64,000 nt of DNA from Roseiarcus sp963806935 (GCA_963806935.1 CAWEAT010000004.1:1-64000), one strand, 5' to 3'. Counted from the stretch's first letter, positions 10,464 through 20,663 are shown. Program-made: numbers and translations. Notes: generated from the sequence alone by a model not told the origin.

Positions 10464-11086
10464 TCCTCGAGGCCCATTAGCGCCGGCCCTTTTCTCCGAC
10501 GGCCGACGGGATCATAACGTCCGCCAAGGTCCTTCTTTCAGGCTGCCTGGGCGCCAGCAGGTACTCGACCCCGCCGCCGCTTGCCGCACTCCTCTAATCT
10601 GTCGGCGCGCATGACCGTCCTCGGCTGCCCTGAGCAGCACCGATTCTTCGTAGCGCGCCATCAGATTAGGCTGCCCGCTCCGAGCAACCATCAAGTTCTA
10701 TATCGATGGTAGCCTAGCCCGCGCTGAGCCCTCGAAGAGCCGGGCGAACGAGACTATTGCAGATGGGCAACCGTCCGGCCGTGGCGGCGAAATGATCGCG
10801 GCGCTCAAACTCCCGACCAGGATGTGTCAGCGGGCTGCGCCGAGCGGCATGCCGCCTAGGCAGACGTAAAATTGCTCTCCGGATCGAAGGCGAAGTCGCT
10901 GGGACGCGGTTCCGTCCGAAGCCAGGTCTTCAGTGGGGCTGCAATGCGCAATCATCGGTCGTGTACTACGGGAGGCCCGATCGCACTGAAGCAGGTCCTA
11001 TTGACCCCACGGAGCAAACTGGGACCCCCGAGCGTGCGGGCCGCCTCACAAAGAAAGAAGACTCAAACCGGCCGCTTTGCGCAAAA
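10464..11086. other. No recognisable gene before element A
   Basis: About 620 bases with only short, unpatterned open frames on both strands. The right edge is set by the start of the 120-base sequence shared with 21849-21968. I see no tRNA, repeat array or known RNA element. Confidence 0.4.
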
Positions 11087-11206
11087 GCACGAAGTCGCTC
11101 CGCTCCAGCCCGCTGCGCGGGTGCGCAAGCGGAGGCCGGTGACAATTTGAGGAGCCAGTGAAGTCGAGATGACGGCATAGTCAGTGGAGAGCCCCGTCCT
11201 GAGAAT
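11087..11206 (+). repeat. 120-base direct repeat, copy 1
   Basis: Identical to 21849-21968. It begins GCACGAAGTCGCTCCGCTCC and ends GTCCTGAGAAT. Here it runs directly into CGAGGTGTTGTGAAC and the recombinase gene; at the other site element B intervenes before the same continuation. Confidence 0.85.
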
Positions 11207-11243
11207 CGAGGTGTTGTGAACCTCACTCAGGATGGAGCTCTCC

Positions 11244-12251
11244 ATGAGCAAGACCGACACTGTCAGTCCGCTGCGTCAGCGAATGATCGAAGACATGGCT
11301 GCGCGCAAGCTCAACCCGCACACCCAGCGCAGCCACATCTCCAGCTGCAAGCGGTTCGCCGCCTGGCTCAAACGCTCGCCCGATACGGCGACGGCCGACG
11401 AGGTGCGCCGATTCCAGCTGCACCTCATCGAGAGCGGCGCCAGCATCTGCAACCGCAACCGGATCATGACCGGGGTGCGCTTCCTGTTCCGCGTCACGCT
11501 GCGTCGCCACGATCTGGCGGCCGAGATCTGGCATCTCAAGGAGCCGCAGACGCTGCCGCCGGTGTTGAGCCCCGAGGAGGTCAAGCGCGTTCTGACTATG
11601 GCGACGAGCCTCAAGGCACGCGCGATGCTGACGCTCGCGTATGGTTGCGGGCTGCGGGCCAGCGAAGTGGTGCGGCTGCGAGCCTGCGACATCGACAGCG
11701 AGCAGATGATCATCCGCATCGTGCAGTCGAAAGGCCGCAAGGACCGTAATGTGATGCTTCCGGCCGAGATCCTCGACCTGTTGCGGCGATGGTGGAAGTC
11801 GCGGCCGACCAGGCGCGACGCCGGCGTTGCGCCGGAACAACGTTGGCTGTTTCCCGGTCGCATTGATCGTCACCCGACGACTGCGCGCCAGTTCGGCCGG
11901 CTGTTCAAGGAGGCGGCGAAGGCGGCGGGGCTGCGCAAGGCGGTCTCGCTTCATTCGCTGCGTCATTCCTTCGCAACCCATCTGCTCGAGGACGGCAAGG
12001 ACATTCGGCTGATTCAGGCGTTGCTCGGACACGAAAAGCTCGACACGACGGCTCGCTACACCCGCGTGGCGACAGGACTCATCGCCAAGATCGAGAGCCC
12101 GCTCGCGCGCCTGAGCCCAAGCCTCCCAGGCGACACACCGAGGGGCCGGCGGCGCAATAGCCGGCGATTGTGGCTCGACCGGCTCTGGAGGTCGCGGACA
12201 TCCTCCGCGACCACGGTCCTGCTTGGCGCGAGGCCAACCGCGGCCATGTGA
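11244..12251 (+). CDS. Tyrosine recombinase of element A, C-terminus frameshifted
   Basis: Site-specific recombinase of the phage-integrase superfamily. A SAM-like core-binding domain (residues 1-90, MIEDMAARKLNPHTQRSH) precedes the catalytic domain with Arg in YGCGLRASEVVRL, HSLRHSFATHLLEDG (HxxR), LLGHEKLDTT and the nucleophile in ARYTRV. Compared with the second copy at 24551, one base is missing near 12117 (GAGCCCAAG against GAGCCGCAAG). The frame therefore skips the original stop near 12160 and runs to 12251, overlapping the transposase gene. The catalytic residues lie before the shift, so activity may survive. Start taken at ATG 11244, with GGAG upstream; ATG 11232 is possible. Confidence 0.88.
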   Translation: MSKTDTVSPLRQRMIEDMAARKLNPHTQRSHISSCKRFAAWLKRSPDTATADEVRRFQLHLIESGASICNRNRIMTGVRFLFRVTLRRHDLAAEIWHLKEPQTLPPVLSPEEVKRVLTMATSLKARAMLTLAYGCGLRASEVVRLRACDIDSEQMIIRIVQSKGRKDRNVMLPAEILDLLRRWWKSRPTRRDAGVAPEQRWLFPGRIDRHPTTARQFGRLFKEAAKAAGLRKAVSLHSLRHSFATHLLEDGKDIRLIQALLGHEKLDTTARYTRVATGLIAKIESPLARLSPSLPGDTPRGRRRNSRRLWLDRLWRSRTSSATTVLLGARPTAAM

Positions 12252-13378
12252 GCCTCGATCAGCTGAAGGTGATGAGCGCGATCGAGCGCTGCGCACGCGC
12301 GCTCGGCGGCCACGTCGCGCGCTGCGAGAACGCGGCGTGCGGCCATACGATCATCGCTTACAACTCGTGCCGCAACAGGCATTGTCCGAAGTGCCAGGCT
12401 GCGGCGTCGCGGCGATGGCTGGCCGACCGCGAAGCGGAGCTGCTGCCCGTCCCATACTTTCACGTCGTCTACACGCTGCCGAGCAAGCTGCGCGACATCG
12501 CCTATCAGAACAAGCGCGTGGTCTACGACCTCTTGATGAAGGCGGCGGCCGAGACGACGCTCGCCATCGCCGCCGACCCCAGGCGCCTCGGCGCGCGGAT
12601 CGGCGTCACCGCCGTGCTGCACACATGGGGCTCGACGCTCACCCATCATCCGCACGTGCATATGATCGTGCCCGGTGGAGGGCTCTCGCCCGACGGCGCG
12701 CGATGGGTCGCCTGCCGCTCCAACTTCCTCGTCCACGTCAACCTGCTGGCGCGCCTGTTCAGCGGCAAGATGCTGGCCATGCTCGCGGACGCGCACGACG
12801 CCGGCCAGTTGACGTTCTTCAACGCCCATGCCGGGCTTGCCGACAAGACCGCGTTCAAGCGCTTCATCGCCCCGCTGCGGCGCATCAAGTGGGTCGTCTA
12901 TTGCAAGGCGCCGTTCGCGGGACCGAAGCAAGTCCTGCGCTATCTGTCCCGTTACACCCACCGTGTCGCCATCTCGAACCGCCGCCTCATCGCAGCCGAC
13001 GACGCCGGCGTCGCCTTCCGCTGGAAGGATTATCGCATCGACGGGCCGGGCCGCTGGAAGACGATGCGGCTTCACCCGCACGAGTTCATCCGCCGCTTGC
13101 TTTTGCACGTGCTGCCCAAGGGCTTCCACCGCATTCGCCACTATGGACTCTTCGCCAACGCCAACCGCGCCGAGACCATCGCGACCGCCCGCGCGCTGCT
13201 CGGCGCCGACCCGCCTGCCGCCGATCCGCAACAGCAGTCGGATATCCTGCCCATTGCGCCACGCGTGCTCCCTTGCCCATGCCCCCGCTGCGGCGACCGC
13301 ATGATCGTCATCGAGGTCTTCGCGCGGGGCTGCAAGCCAAGGTGGCGGCCGACCCCGACCACGAGCGACACATCATGA
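12170..13378 (+). CDS. IS91-family transposase (HUH, rolling circle), element A
   Basis: Rolling-circle transposase of 402 residues. An N-terminal zinc-binding region with CENAACGHTIIAYNSC and RNRHCPKC is followed by the HUH metal-binding motif in THHPHVHMIVPGGG near residue 163, and by the catalytic-Tyr region YLSRYTHRVAISNRR near residue 263. A C-terminal Cys pair (CPCPRCGD) completes the usual IS91 pattern. GTG at 12170 is the start. This copy is intact, in contrast to the truncated one at 25478. It nicks single-stranded DNA at the element ends and can carry flanking DNA by one-ended transposition. Confidence 0.93.
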   Translation: MARPALEVADILRDHGPAWREANRGHVSLDQLKVMSAIERCARALGGHVARCENAACGHTIIAYNSCRNRHCPKCQAAASRRWLADREAELLPVPYFHVVYTLPSKLRDIAYQNKRVVYDLLMKAAAETTLAIAADPRRLGARIGVTAVLHTWGSTLTHHPHVHMIVPGGGLSPDGARWVACRSNFLVHVNLLARLFSGKMLAMLADAHDAGQLTFFNAHAGLADKTAFKRFIAPLRRIKWVVYCKAPFAGPKQVLRYLSRYTHRVAISNRRLIAADDAGVAFRWKDYRIDGPGRWKTMRLHPHEFIRRLLLHVLPKGFHRIRHYGLFANANRAETIATARALLGADPPAADPQQQSDILPIAPRVLPCPCPRCGDRMIVIEVFARGCKPRWRPTPTTSDTS

Positions 13379-13667
13379 GCCAGACCGCCTGCGAGCACCG
13401 CCGCTTTCCCGTTCCGCTGCACTGGCTCGACGCCGGCGGCGATCCCTCTCGGCAAAACCACGCCAATCAACGATCCGCCCGCCGGTCGATACGCCCCACG
13501 CCGCCACCGAGATCCCCAATGCGCGCTTCCAGGACCCCTTCCGCACTCTATCCAGGCCGCCTGGCGCCAGCTTCGCGCCCACCGTCATAATCGGCGCGAA
13601 AATCAAATCCCCATAGCGCTGGCTGCCCACCCGGCCCCAAACTCCCCGCGACTTCGTGCCTCGACGC

Positions 13668-13726
13668 TTTTTGGACGCCGGCTCGCCGAGCGTACCGAGA
13701 GGCTTGGTGCCGCCGGCGTCCAAAAA
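13668..13726. repeat. 15-bp inverted repeat downstream of the element A transposase
   Basis: Perfect arms TTTTTGGACGCCGGC (13668-13682) and GCCGGCGTCCAAAAA (13712-13726) with a 29-base loop. A hairpin near the end of an IS91-like element may act in replication start or stop, or as a bidirectional terminator shielding the next gene. The rest of 13379-13839 has no recognisable gene. Confidence 0.6.
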
Positions 13727-13839
13727 CCTGCACAAAAGCGGTCATTGCCAGGCGCTTGCCGGCGTGACCAGGATGAGTCAATTTCCCGCCCCGGGACTCT
13801 ATTGTTTTTGGTTTCGCATCATTGCCGGAAAATGCTTGA

Positions 13840-14823
13840 ATGTTCCGAACACACGTTCAGCACGGGCTTCCGCCGGAATATCGACTAGCGGTCGCCATCG
13901 AAGAACTCTGCGACCGCGAAGATGAGCATTCGCCCTCCCATTCCGAACTCCTAAAAAGATATAAAAAAACAGGCTATGCAATCGTCCGAAAACTTGTCCC
14001 CCTTTCGCTCTGCGATGAAGTAGTTGCTGCTTTCTCGCGCGAGGTCAAACCTTTCCGGGGGCCCCTGCTTAGACAGGCCACGGCGCGCGTCGGCCCACAT
14101 CTATTTACGATTGACGGTTACGTGGCCAATGCGCTTCTTAGTGTCCAGGATTTGGTAGAGCCGCGTTTTCATGACTTCAGGAGCCGCGCGATTGATGTGA
14201 TCGCCGGCTGGCATACTCAACACATCGTCCGCGAGTTGCTCTCGGGCTCACCGCTATTGGTCGAATCAATGTACTTTGAAAGCACCTTGATCGGCGTTCC
14301 GCTTCACGCTGACGGCGACTACATGGACTCGGACGTCCCCGGCGCTATGCTCGGCGCCTGGTTCGCACTCGAGGACATCGCGCCGTTTGCCGGCCGATTT
14401 ATCCTCGTGCCTTGCTCTCACCGGCTCGGTGAGGGCTCTGGCGCAACAGCCGCTGCATATCGCGAGTTTCGTAAGAAACAGGCGCTTACAGGCGCGACAA
14501 TCGGCTCCGATATGAGGGCGAACATGAAACGTCGGCTGGAGGAGGCGGCGCTGCTTCATCGCGCGATATCGGACGCCGGACTATCAGTCGTGGCGCCGAT
14601 GCTTGAGAAAGGCGACGCGATCTTTTGGAACTCTGGGATGATTCATGGAAGTCTGCTGCCGAGTTTGCGCGGCTTCTCGCGCAACTCGCTCACCGCCCAT
14701 TACATAGCCGATACGCGGACGCTCATGGTTTACGGTCGACGCGCTGACTTCCAAACGGAAACGCATCACGGCATGAAGCTTCGTATGACGGCCGGCCAGC
14801 GACCGGGCCAGCCATCCTCATGA
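13840..14823 (+). CDS. PhyH (phytanoyl-CoA dioxygenase) family protein
   Basis: Fe(II)/2-oxoglutarate-dependent dioxygenase of 327 residues. The iron-binding triad is visible: HADGD (His and Asp of the HxD motif, near residue 167) and MIHGSLL (distal His near residue 268), followed by FSRNSLTAHY with the Arg that would hold 2-oxoglutarate. KKTGYAIVRKLVPLSLCDEV near residue 42 is the typical PhyH N-terminal strand. The gene overlaps the acyl carrier protein gene by four bases (ATGA), so a carrier-bound acyl substrate is likely. It begins just after element A and no promoter is obvious. The substrate is unknown. Confidence 0.85.
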   Translation: MFRTHVQHGLPPEYRLAVAIEELCDREDEHSPSHSELLKRYKKTGYAIVRKLVPLSLCDEVVAAFSREVKPFRGPLLRQATARVGPHLFTIDGYVANALLSVQDLVEPRFHDFRSRAIDVIAGWHTQHIVRELLSGSPLLVESMYFESTLIGVPLHADGDYMDSDVPGAMLGAWFALEDIAPFAGRFILVPCSHRLGEGSGATAAAYREFRKKQALTGATIGSDMRANMKRRLEEAALLHRAISDAGLSVVAPMLEKGDAIFWNSGMIHGSLLPSLRGFSRNSLTAHYIADTRTLMVYGRRADFQTETHHGMKLRMTAGQRPGQPSS

Positions 14824-15068
14824 TGACGGCGCCCGAAATCGAACGGTCGATCATTGGCTGGCTGGCCGAAATTGTCGGTCCGAGTGTCGAGCAAACGGTC
14901 GATCCCGAGTCGTCCTTCTTCGACTACGGGGTGGATTCGCTGGCTTTGGTAAAACTTGGCGTTTACTTGAGCGAACAGCTCGGGAAGACCGTGTCGGACG
15001 ACATGATTTTCGACTATCCGACGCCAAGAAAACTCGCAGAATTTCTTGCCGATCCAGGGCCGCCTTAA
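14820..15068 (+). CDS. Acyl carrier protein
   Basis: An 82-residue acyl carrier protein with the phosphopantetheine site in YGVDSLALVKLG near residue 40. Pfam-type PP-binding fold with helix I (EIERSIIGWLAEIVG) and the DYPTPRKLAEFLAD helix at the end. It is translationally coupled to the dioxygenase gene by an ATGA overlap and ends only 14 bases from the convergent end of the fatty-acyl-AMP ligase gene. The likely role is to receive an acyl group from that ligase and present it to the dioxygenase. A second ATG at 14823 is an alternative start. Confidence 0.9.
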   Translation: MMTAPEIERSIIGWLAEIVGPSVEQTVDPESSFFDYGVDSLALVKLGVYLSEQLGKTVSDDMIFDYPTPRKLAEFLADPGPP

Positions 15069-15082
15069 GGGCTCACCGCGGT

Positions 15083-16831
15083 TCATTCGCTGCGCGAGCG
15101 CCGCGTCCATCGCGCCATTGGCGGAATTCTGCCCCCCATCCATGCGGCCCGGGTCTTCCACCGCGCAAGCTTACCGCTCGAGGTCAGCTCGATCGTCCGT
15201 GGGGGCAGAAGCGCGATGTCCATCGGATCGACGCCATGCACGCAGTTGATCGCGGCGCGTATGTTCCGCATCACCTCGTCCGCCCGGGCTCTGGGCATCG
15301 TGACCTTGACCTCCTGCAAGATCGCGACGCCTTCCTCTTCGCCGCTGTCGACTCCAAAGGCGACGCCGCGGTTCGCGCGCAGCTCTGGATGGGCGCCCTG
15401 CGCGGTGAGTTCGATGTCCTCGGAGTGAATGTTTCGCCCATGCACGATGACAACATCTCTCATCCGGCCAGTCACGAACAACTCGCCGTCGTGAATGAAT
15501 CCGAGATCGCCTGTTCTCAGAAATAAACCTACTTCATTGTCGATTGACGCACCGAAGCAATCGGAAAGATCCGTGACCTGATTATGGTAACCGCTCGCGA
15601 CGCTCTCGCTTCGAACCCAGATCTCGCCGACCGCGTTCGGCGGGCGGCGAGTTCTGGTTACGGGATCGACAATTGCGATGTCGGTCCCAACAACCGGGGG
15701 GCCGCATCCGACCAGCGTCACCGCAGCATCGCCGTCAGATTCCTGCACGATTCCTTGGGAGAGCGACATCCGGTCGAAACCGACGAGGCGCACAGGGTTC
15801 CACGGGCGGCTCATTGACACGACCAACGTCGATTCGGCCAGGCCGTAACACGGCGCCATCGCCGATGGAGCAAAACCGGCCGGCTCAAATGCGTCGATGA
15901 AGCGCCGAACAGTGTCGGCGCGAACAGGTTCGGAGCCATTTGCGGCGGCGCGCCAGCTCGTAAGATCGAGTTCCGTTCGCTCCAGGATGATCCCTGCCTG
16001 GTTCGCGCACAACGCGTAGCCGAAGTTGGGAGACGCGGTGAATGTGCCCCGGTAATCCGAGAACGCCTTCAGCCATCTGATCGGCGCTCTGACGAAATCG
16101 AACGGCGACAAAACGACAGCCGACCCCCCGACGTACAACGGGGCCAGCAGCGTACCGACCAATCCCATGTCATGGAAATGCGGCAGCCAGGTCACGCAAA
16201 CGTCTTCAGGACCGAGGGCCAACGCATCGGCAATGCAATGGAGATTGTGCAGAAGGCCGCCGGGCGTCACTTCCACGCCGCGAGGGACGCTCGTAGACCC
16301 CGACGTGTACTGAATGTAGGCTGCTTCATCAGGCCGGGATCGTGACGCTGAAGAGGAAGAGCGGCGTTCAGCGAGCCTCACGGACGAAAAATCGCCGTCG
16401 ACAATGTCTTCAACGCTCACCCACTCGAGCGTTGCGCTCCGATTGGGCGCGTCCCCCGCTTCACCGCCAGGTCCGGAAAGCCTCGCCCTGAGCTCTCGTA
16501 CGGTCAGGCCTATGACGGCGTTGCAGTTGGCGGCAATTTTCTCGATGCGGTCTCGGTCCGAGGCCCGGATCGGCGCAGCGACCGGCACGGCCAGCACGCG
16601 CGCGTGGAGGCAACCCAAAAAAGCCGGCAGAAAGTCCAGTCCCGGCGAGAGCGCCAGCAACACGGCGGCGCCGGCGTCGACTTCCCGGAAGAGAAATTCC
16701 GCAATGGAACACATGCGCCGATTCAGCGCAGCGAAGGTCAGGGCCTTCTCTTCCCCTTTCGCGTCAAGGAACCGAAGTGCGATCCGTTGCGGCACCGCGT
16801 TTCCGGCCTTAAGCAAGACTTCGGTGAGCAT
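15083..16831 (-). CDS. Fatty-acyl-AMP ligase (FAAL-like)
   Basis: Adenylate-forming enzyme, 582 residues from ATG 16831, that activates a fatty acid as acyl-AMP for transfer to a carrier protein. Motifs include YIQYTSGSTSVPRGVEVT (A3), WLPHFHDMGLVGTLLAPLYVG, YGLAESTLVVS, GEIWVRSESVASGY and the C-terminal RTGDLGFIHDGELFVTGRMRD followed by VIVHGRNIHSEDIE. YGLAEST and WLPHFHDMGL are typical of FAALs rather than CoA ligases. The start is 10 bases after the stop of the upstream cyclase gene on the same strand. The adjacent convergent ACP is its probable acceptor. A longer frame upstream would overlap the cyclase and is unlikely. Confidence 0.88.
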   Translation of the reverse strand: MLTEVLLKAGNAVPQRIALRFLDAKGEEKALTFAALNRRMCSIAEFLFREVDAGAAVLLALSPGLDFLPAFLGCLHARVLAVPVAAPIRASDRDRIEKIAANCNAVIGLTVRELRARLSGPGGEAGDAPNRSATLEWVSVEDIVDGDFSSVRLAERRSSSSASRSRPDEAAYIQYTSGSTSVPRGVEVTPGGLLHNLHCIADALALGPEDVCVTWLPHFHDMGLVGTLLAPLYVGGSAVVLSPFDFVRAPIRWLKAFSDYRGTFTASPNFGYALCANQAGIILERTELDLTSWRAAANGSEPVRADTVRRFIDAFEPAGFAPSAMAPCYGLAESTLVVSMSRPWNPVRLVGFDRMSLSQGIVQESDGDAAVTLVGCGPPVVGTDIAIVDPVTRTRRPPNAVGEIWVRSESVASGYHNQVTDLSDCFGASIDNEVGLFLRTGDLGFIHDGELFVTGRMRDVVIVHGRNIHSEDIELTAQGAHPELRANRGVAFGVDSGEEEGVAILQEVKVTMPRARADEVMRNIRAAINCVHGVDPMDIALLPPRTIELTSSGKLARWKTRAAWMGGRIPPMARWTRRSRSE

Positions 16832-16841
16832 CAACTCGACG

Positions 16842-19800
16842 CTACCATGCCACCTCAAAAAGCGCATAGGGCGCGCTAAACCCCTTGAGCTGCCGCTCGC
16901 CCAAAGGTGCAAAGCGCACATCGCCTGCCTCGGCGAGAAGATCGCGCAGCGCCGACGAAGCGACGATCTGACCGCCGCGGGCGGCGCCCGCGATGCGCGA
17001 GGCCTCAACCACCGATCTGCCGAACAGGTCCGAGGATACCTCGATCGCCGGTCCGACGTGCAGGCCGATGCGCACGCGCATCAAGGCATCGGGGTGGCTT
17101 TCGGAATATGCCCTAAAGGCGCGCTGCACGGCCATGGCGCAGAGGGCGGCGCGTTGCGCGCTCGAGAAGACGATCATGAAGCCGTCGCCGAGCGACTTAA
17201 CCTCGTGGCCGCGGTGGGCGGCCACCTCTCTCCGGAAGATGTCATTGTGCATCCGGATGAGATCGACCGCGCGCTGTTCGCCTAGCCGGTCGTAAAGGGA
17301 CGTGGAGTCTTCGACGTCGGAGAACAGAAGCGTCACCGCGCCGTCGATCGAAGCCAAGGCGCCGAGGTTGCGCGCGCGCGAAACGACAGAGGCGGCCAAT
17401 GCTTCAAGCGCGTCGCCGGCGACTGCGCCTCCTGCAGACGGCGAAAGCGCCTCTGCGTCCCGCGCGATTTCGATGTCGCCGGCTGGGATCGCCGCCGCGG
17501 CCGCCTCTCCCCGCGCATGAGCGTCGAGCTTCCGCTTGAGCCGGACAAAATCCGACGCCTGCGCCTGGCGGCGGACCGCCTCGAGCAGCCGTTCGCCCCG
17601 TTCGCGAGCTTCGCCCTCGCGGTGCACGAGAAGGCTCGCCAGTTCGAACTGGACGTGGGCGACCCACGCCTGATTGCGGTTCTTGCGATTGGCGACCAAG
17701 GCGGCCTCCAAGTGCGCCTCGGCCTCCGCCTTCCGCCCGAGAAGAGCGGCGAGCCTGCCGAGCGCGTAGGCGACCGAACCGTAGGTGTAGCCGTTGCCGA
17801 GCGCGGCGTTGCGCGCAGCGTAGGGGGAAAGAAGGCTATAGAGCGGGCCGGCGTGGCGGACCGCACCGAGTTCCGCGCAATGTTCGGCCAGGGCGAACAT
17901 CGAAGGAATCCAGTTCCAGTCGCGCGGCACCGCCCGGAATTCGTCTTTGGCCAGGCTCTCGAACTCGGCGCGCGCCTCGTCCACGCGCCCGAGCTGCAGA
18001 AGGCTCATCAACAGTCCGACGCGGCCAAACACGATCAAAGGATTCCGGGCGACGAAAGCCCGCAGCGGCGCCTCGAGTTCGCCGAGACGACCGAGCTCCC
18101 ACATCGCGTGGCCGTGCTGAACGAGGAAAGTGTTGAGCGCCAGCGGACGGCCGCTCTGCTGCCCCGCCACGAAGGCTTGCTGCGCCAGCGTCGCGGCTTC
18201 GGGGAGTCGCCCCCCCATCAGGGCCTGCATCGACTGAAGAATAAGGCCGCGCTTGAAGCGGTCGCGCAGGCGCGCCTCCGCCACCAGATATTCGCGCACG
18301 CCTTTCTCGAACGCGTCGATCTCGCCGGCCTCGATAAGGTCTGCCAGCCGGTAGTAACTCGCCTCGAGGGCGAAGTCTCGTTCGTTCTCGTGCTCGGCGA
18401 TCTCGATGACTTCGCGGCCGTCGGCGAGCCTCTGTTCCAGGCCGTCCGGGTCACGGCGTGACAAGTGCCGCCCCCAGAGAGCGATGATCATGGTGTGCGG
18501 GTCATCGAGGCGCCTCGCCATCTCAACCGCCTGCTGGCAGAGGACGACGGACTGCTTCTGGTCCGACCAGTAAAGCTCGACGCCGACCCGCGCCAGCGCC
18601 TGCGCGCGCAACGGACTGTCCGCTTCGCCGAGCCTTTGCAGCGCTTCGTTGAGCAGATGCACGAGCCCATCGTCAGTCACGCCGGAATTGCTGACACCGC
18701 GGCCGCCGGTCACGATAGCCCGGGCGAACAGGTCCGGCTCGTTGGCGCGCCGCGCCAGATCCGCGGCGCCGAGGCAGGTTCTCCGGCCATCGGCGAGATC
18801 TCCGCTCCTGACCTGCGCTTCGCCGAGCTCGCAGAGCAGTTCCGCATGAAGCCGCTCGTCCCCGTTGCGCTTGAGATGCATGGCTTCGATCGCATTGCGC
18901 AGGTGGCTCGCAGCCTCTTCATAGGCGAGCGTCTCGCCGGCAATTCGCGACGCCTGCCGCGAATATTCGATCGCGAGCTCCGCGGTGTCCGCGCCCCTCG
19001 CCTGACAATAATGGTAGGCGATCTCGGCCGCGGGCTCGACCCGGCCGCCCATCGCGCGCACGGCTTCAGCGATGGCGCGATGGAGCCTGCGCCGCGTCGC
19101 TGCGGGCAGCGCGTCGTAGAGGGCCTCGCGGATCAGCGCATGACGGAAGGTGTAGCGTTTGGGCGCGCCGGGCAATTCGTCAATGAGGTCGAGCGAGATC
19201 GCCTCGTCGAGGAGCTCGACGAGATCGCCCGCCGGTGCGCCGCTCGCAGCCTCGAGCGCGTCGAGCGTGAACTCGCGCCCGATGACCGAGGCGACGTCGA
19301 GCGCGCGCCGCGCCTCCTTCGACAGCGGCTGCGCCAGTTTCTTGATGAAGTCGCTCACCCCGCGCGTCACTCCGAGCCGTTTCGCGTTGATCTCATGGTC
19401 GCCGTCGATCTGTCCCTGCAGGGTCATCTGCCGCACGACCTCGTGGAGGAAAAACAGATTCCCCTCCGTGATCTCGCGCAATTGCTCGACCAGCGGGTCG
19501 GAGGCCGACACCCCCTGGACGCGCTCGAGGAACTCGTGAATGTCGGGTGCCTCGAGGCCGCGCAGCGGGAAGACAGTTCCATCACGCTCGGCGTCGGAGA
19601 TGAGCGCTGCGATCTCTGGCTGATGCTTGACCTCGACCTCACGGTAGGTCGCAATGACGACCATGCGCATTGCGCGGACCTGGTGCGCGAGCGCGACCAA
19701 GAGCGTGAGCGAAGTCGGATCGGCGGCGTGCAGATCGTCGAGCACAATGAGGAGCGGCTGCGCCTCGGCCGCCTTCCTCAGGAAGGAGACGAGCGAATCG

Positions 19801-20254
19801 AACAGCCGGAACCGCGCCATCTCCGGCTGCGTCAGCTCCGCGCTCGGCAGCGCCGGCAGGCCGCCGACCTTCTCGCGCAGTTCGGGCGCGATCTGAGCGA
19901 TCTCGGCCGCGCCCGCGCCGAGCCAGCCGGCCAGCGCTTTGGGCTCGGCGCCGTCGGTCAGGCCGCGCACGACCTGCATCCAGGGCCAGTAGGGCGGCGC
20001 CCGCCGTGATCCCAGCAGCGGCCCCAGAGCGCGCGCCCTCCGCGCGCCTCGACATAGGCGGTCGCCTCCCGGGAGAGCCGGCTCTTGCCGACGCCGGGTT
20101 CGCCCGAGAGGGTGAAGAGACGGCCGCGCCCCTCCGCCGCCTCGTCGATCGCCGCTTTCAGCTCGGCGAACTCGCTCACGCGAGCGACGAAGGCGTCTCG
20201 GCCGCGGCGGGTTTCCTTTCGAGTACGCGATGAAGTTTCGGGGGCCACGCTCAT
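16842..20254 (-). CDS. ATPase/TPR-adenylate cyclase fusion regulator, one-base frameshift near the N-terminus
   Basis: A large signalling protein with three parts. First an AAA/STAND-type ATPase with Walker A GEPGVGKSR and LLIVLDDLHAAD (Walker B); then a long TPR-like helical region; then a C-terminal class III nucleotide cyclase domain with VTLLFSDVEDSTSLYDRLG, SLGDGFMIVFSSA and IGLHVGPAIE near the end. Other members of this architecture are usually annotated as adenylate cyclase or transcriptional regulator. Near 20000-20002 one C is missing from a C run (G run on the coding strand); this puts the first 85 codons, including Walker A, out of frame with the rest. The remaining frame is open for over 1000 codons. 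It is probably co-transcribed with the FAAL gene. Confidence 0.8.
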
Positions 20255-20663
20255 CCCCAGTTGCGCTCCAGGTGATATTGACAACTTTCACACGGAATCG
20301 CTAGCCTCAATGCCCGCCGCGCCACAGCGGATGAGGAAGCGTCATGGGCGACCCGAGCGTTCACAGCAACGGAGCGTTCGACGCGACGGTCACAGGCTTT
20401 CTCAGCATCTTCGCCGTCGGCCGGATCCCGACGACGCCGGCCCAGCTCGCGCAGACGGTGAACGCCATATTGGCGTTTTGGCGTCACGCTCATCCCCTAA
20501 CGGGCGTCGCGACGCAGCGGAGGGCGAAAAGCTCATTGGCGACCCGATATTCACAGCAATGCAGCGCTATCGCCGCCGTGATCCCAGCCGCGCCCGCACG
20601 CGCCCAAGACAGCGTGGTCTTACCAGCGTGACTTTTCAACGGCCTGCTGCGGTTCGCTCCTCG
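20255..20663. other. No recognisable gene; short imperfect duplication
   Basis: No convincing protein is encoded. Two segments resemble each other: one near 20345-20375 (GGGCGACCCGAGCGTTCACA) and one near 20538-20568 (TGGCGACCCGATATTCACAG), each followed by GCAA-GCAGCG-like sequence. This may be a decayed duplicated gene start. Confidence 0.35.

Larger units (their letters stand above)
11087..13800 (+). mobile_element. IS91-like element A, copy 1
   Basis: The element encodes a tyrosine recombinase followed by an HUH (rolling-circle) transposase, the two-gene layout of a subgroup of IS91-like elements. Its left part, 11087-11206, is repeated base for base at 21849-21968, and from 11207 on it matches the second copy at 24513-26101 almost perfectly. 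The right boundary is uncertain: coding ends at 13378 and a strong inverted repeat lies at 13668-13726, so 13800 is an estimate just before the next gene. IS91-like elements make no target duplication, so ends cannot be confirmed from one copy alone. Confidence 0.7.

Noticed and set aside
18465..20009. 514-codon plus-strand frame opposite the ATPase-cyclase gene
   Set aside because: Antisense shadow; the minus-strand gene has Walker, TPR and cyclase motifs.
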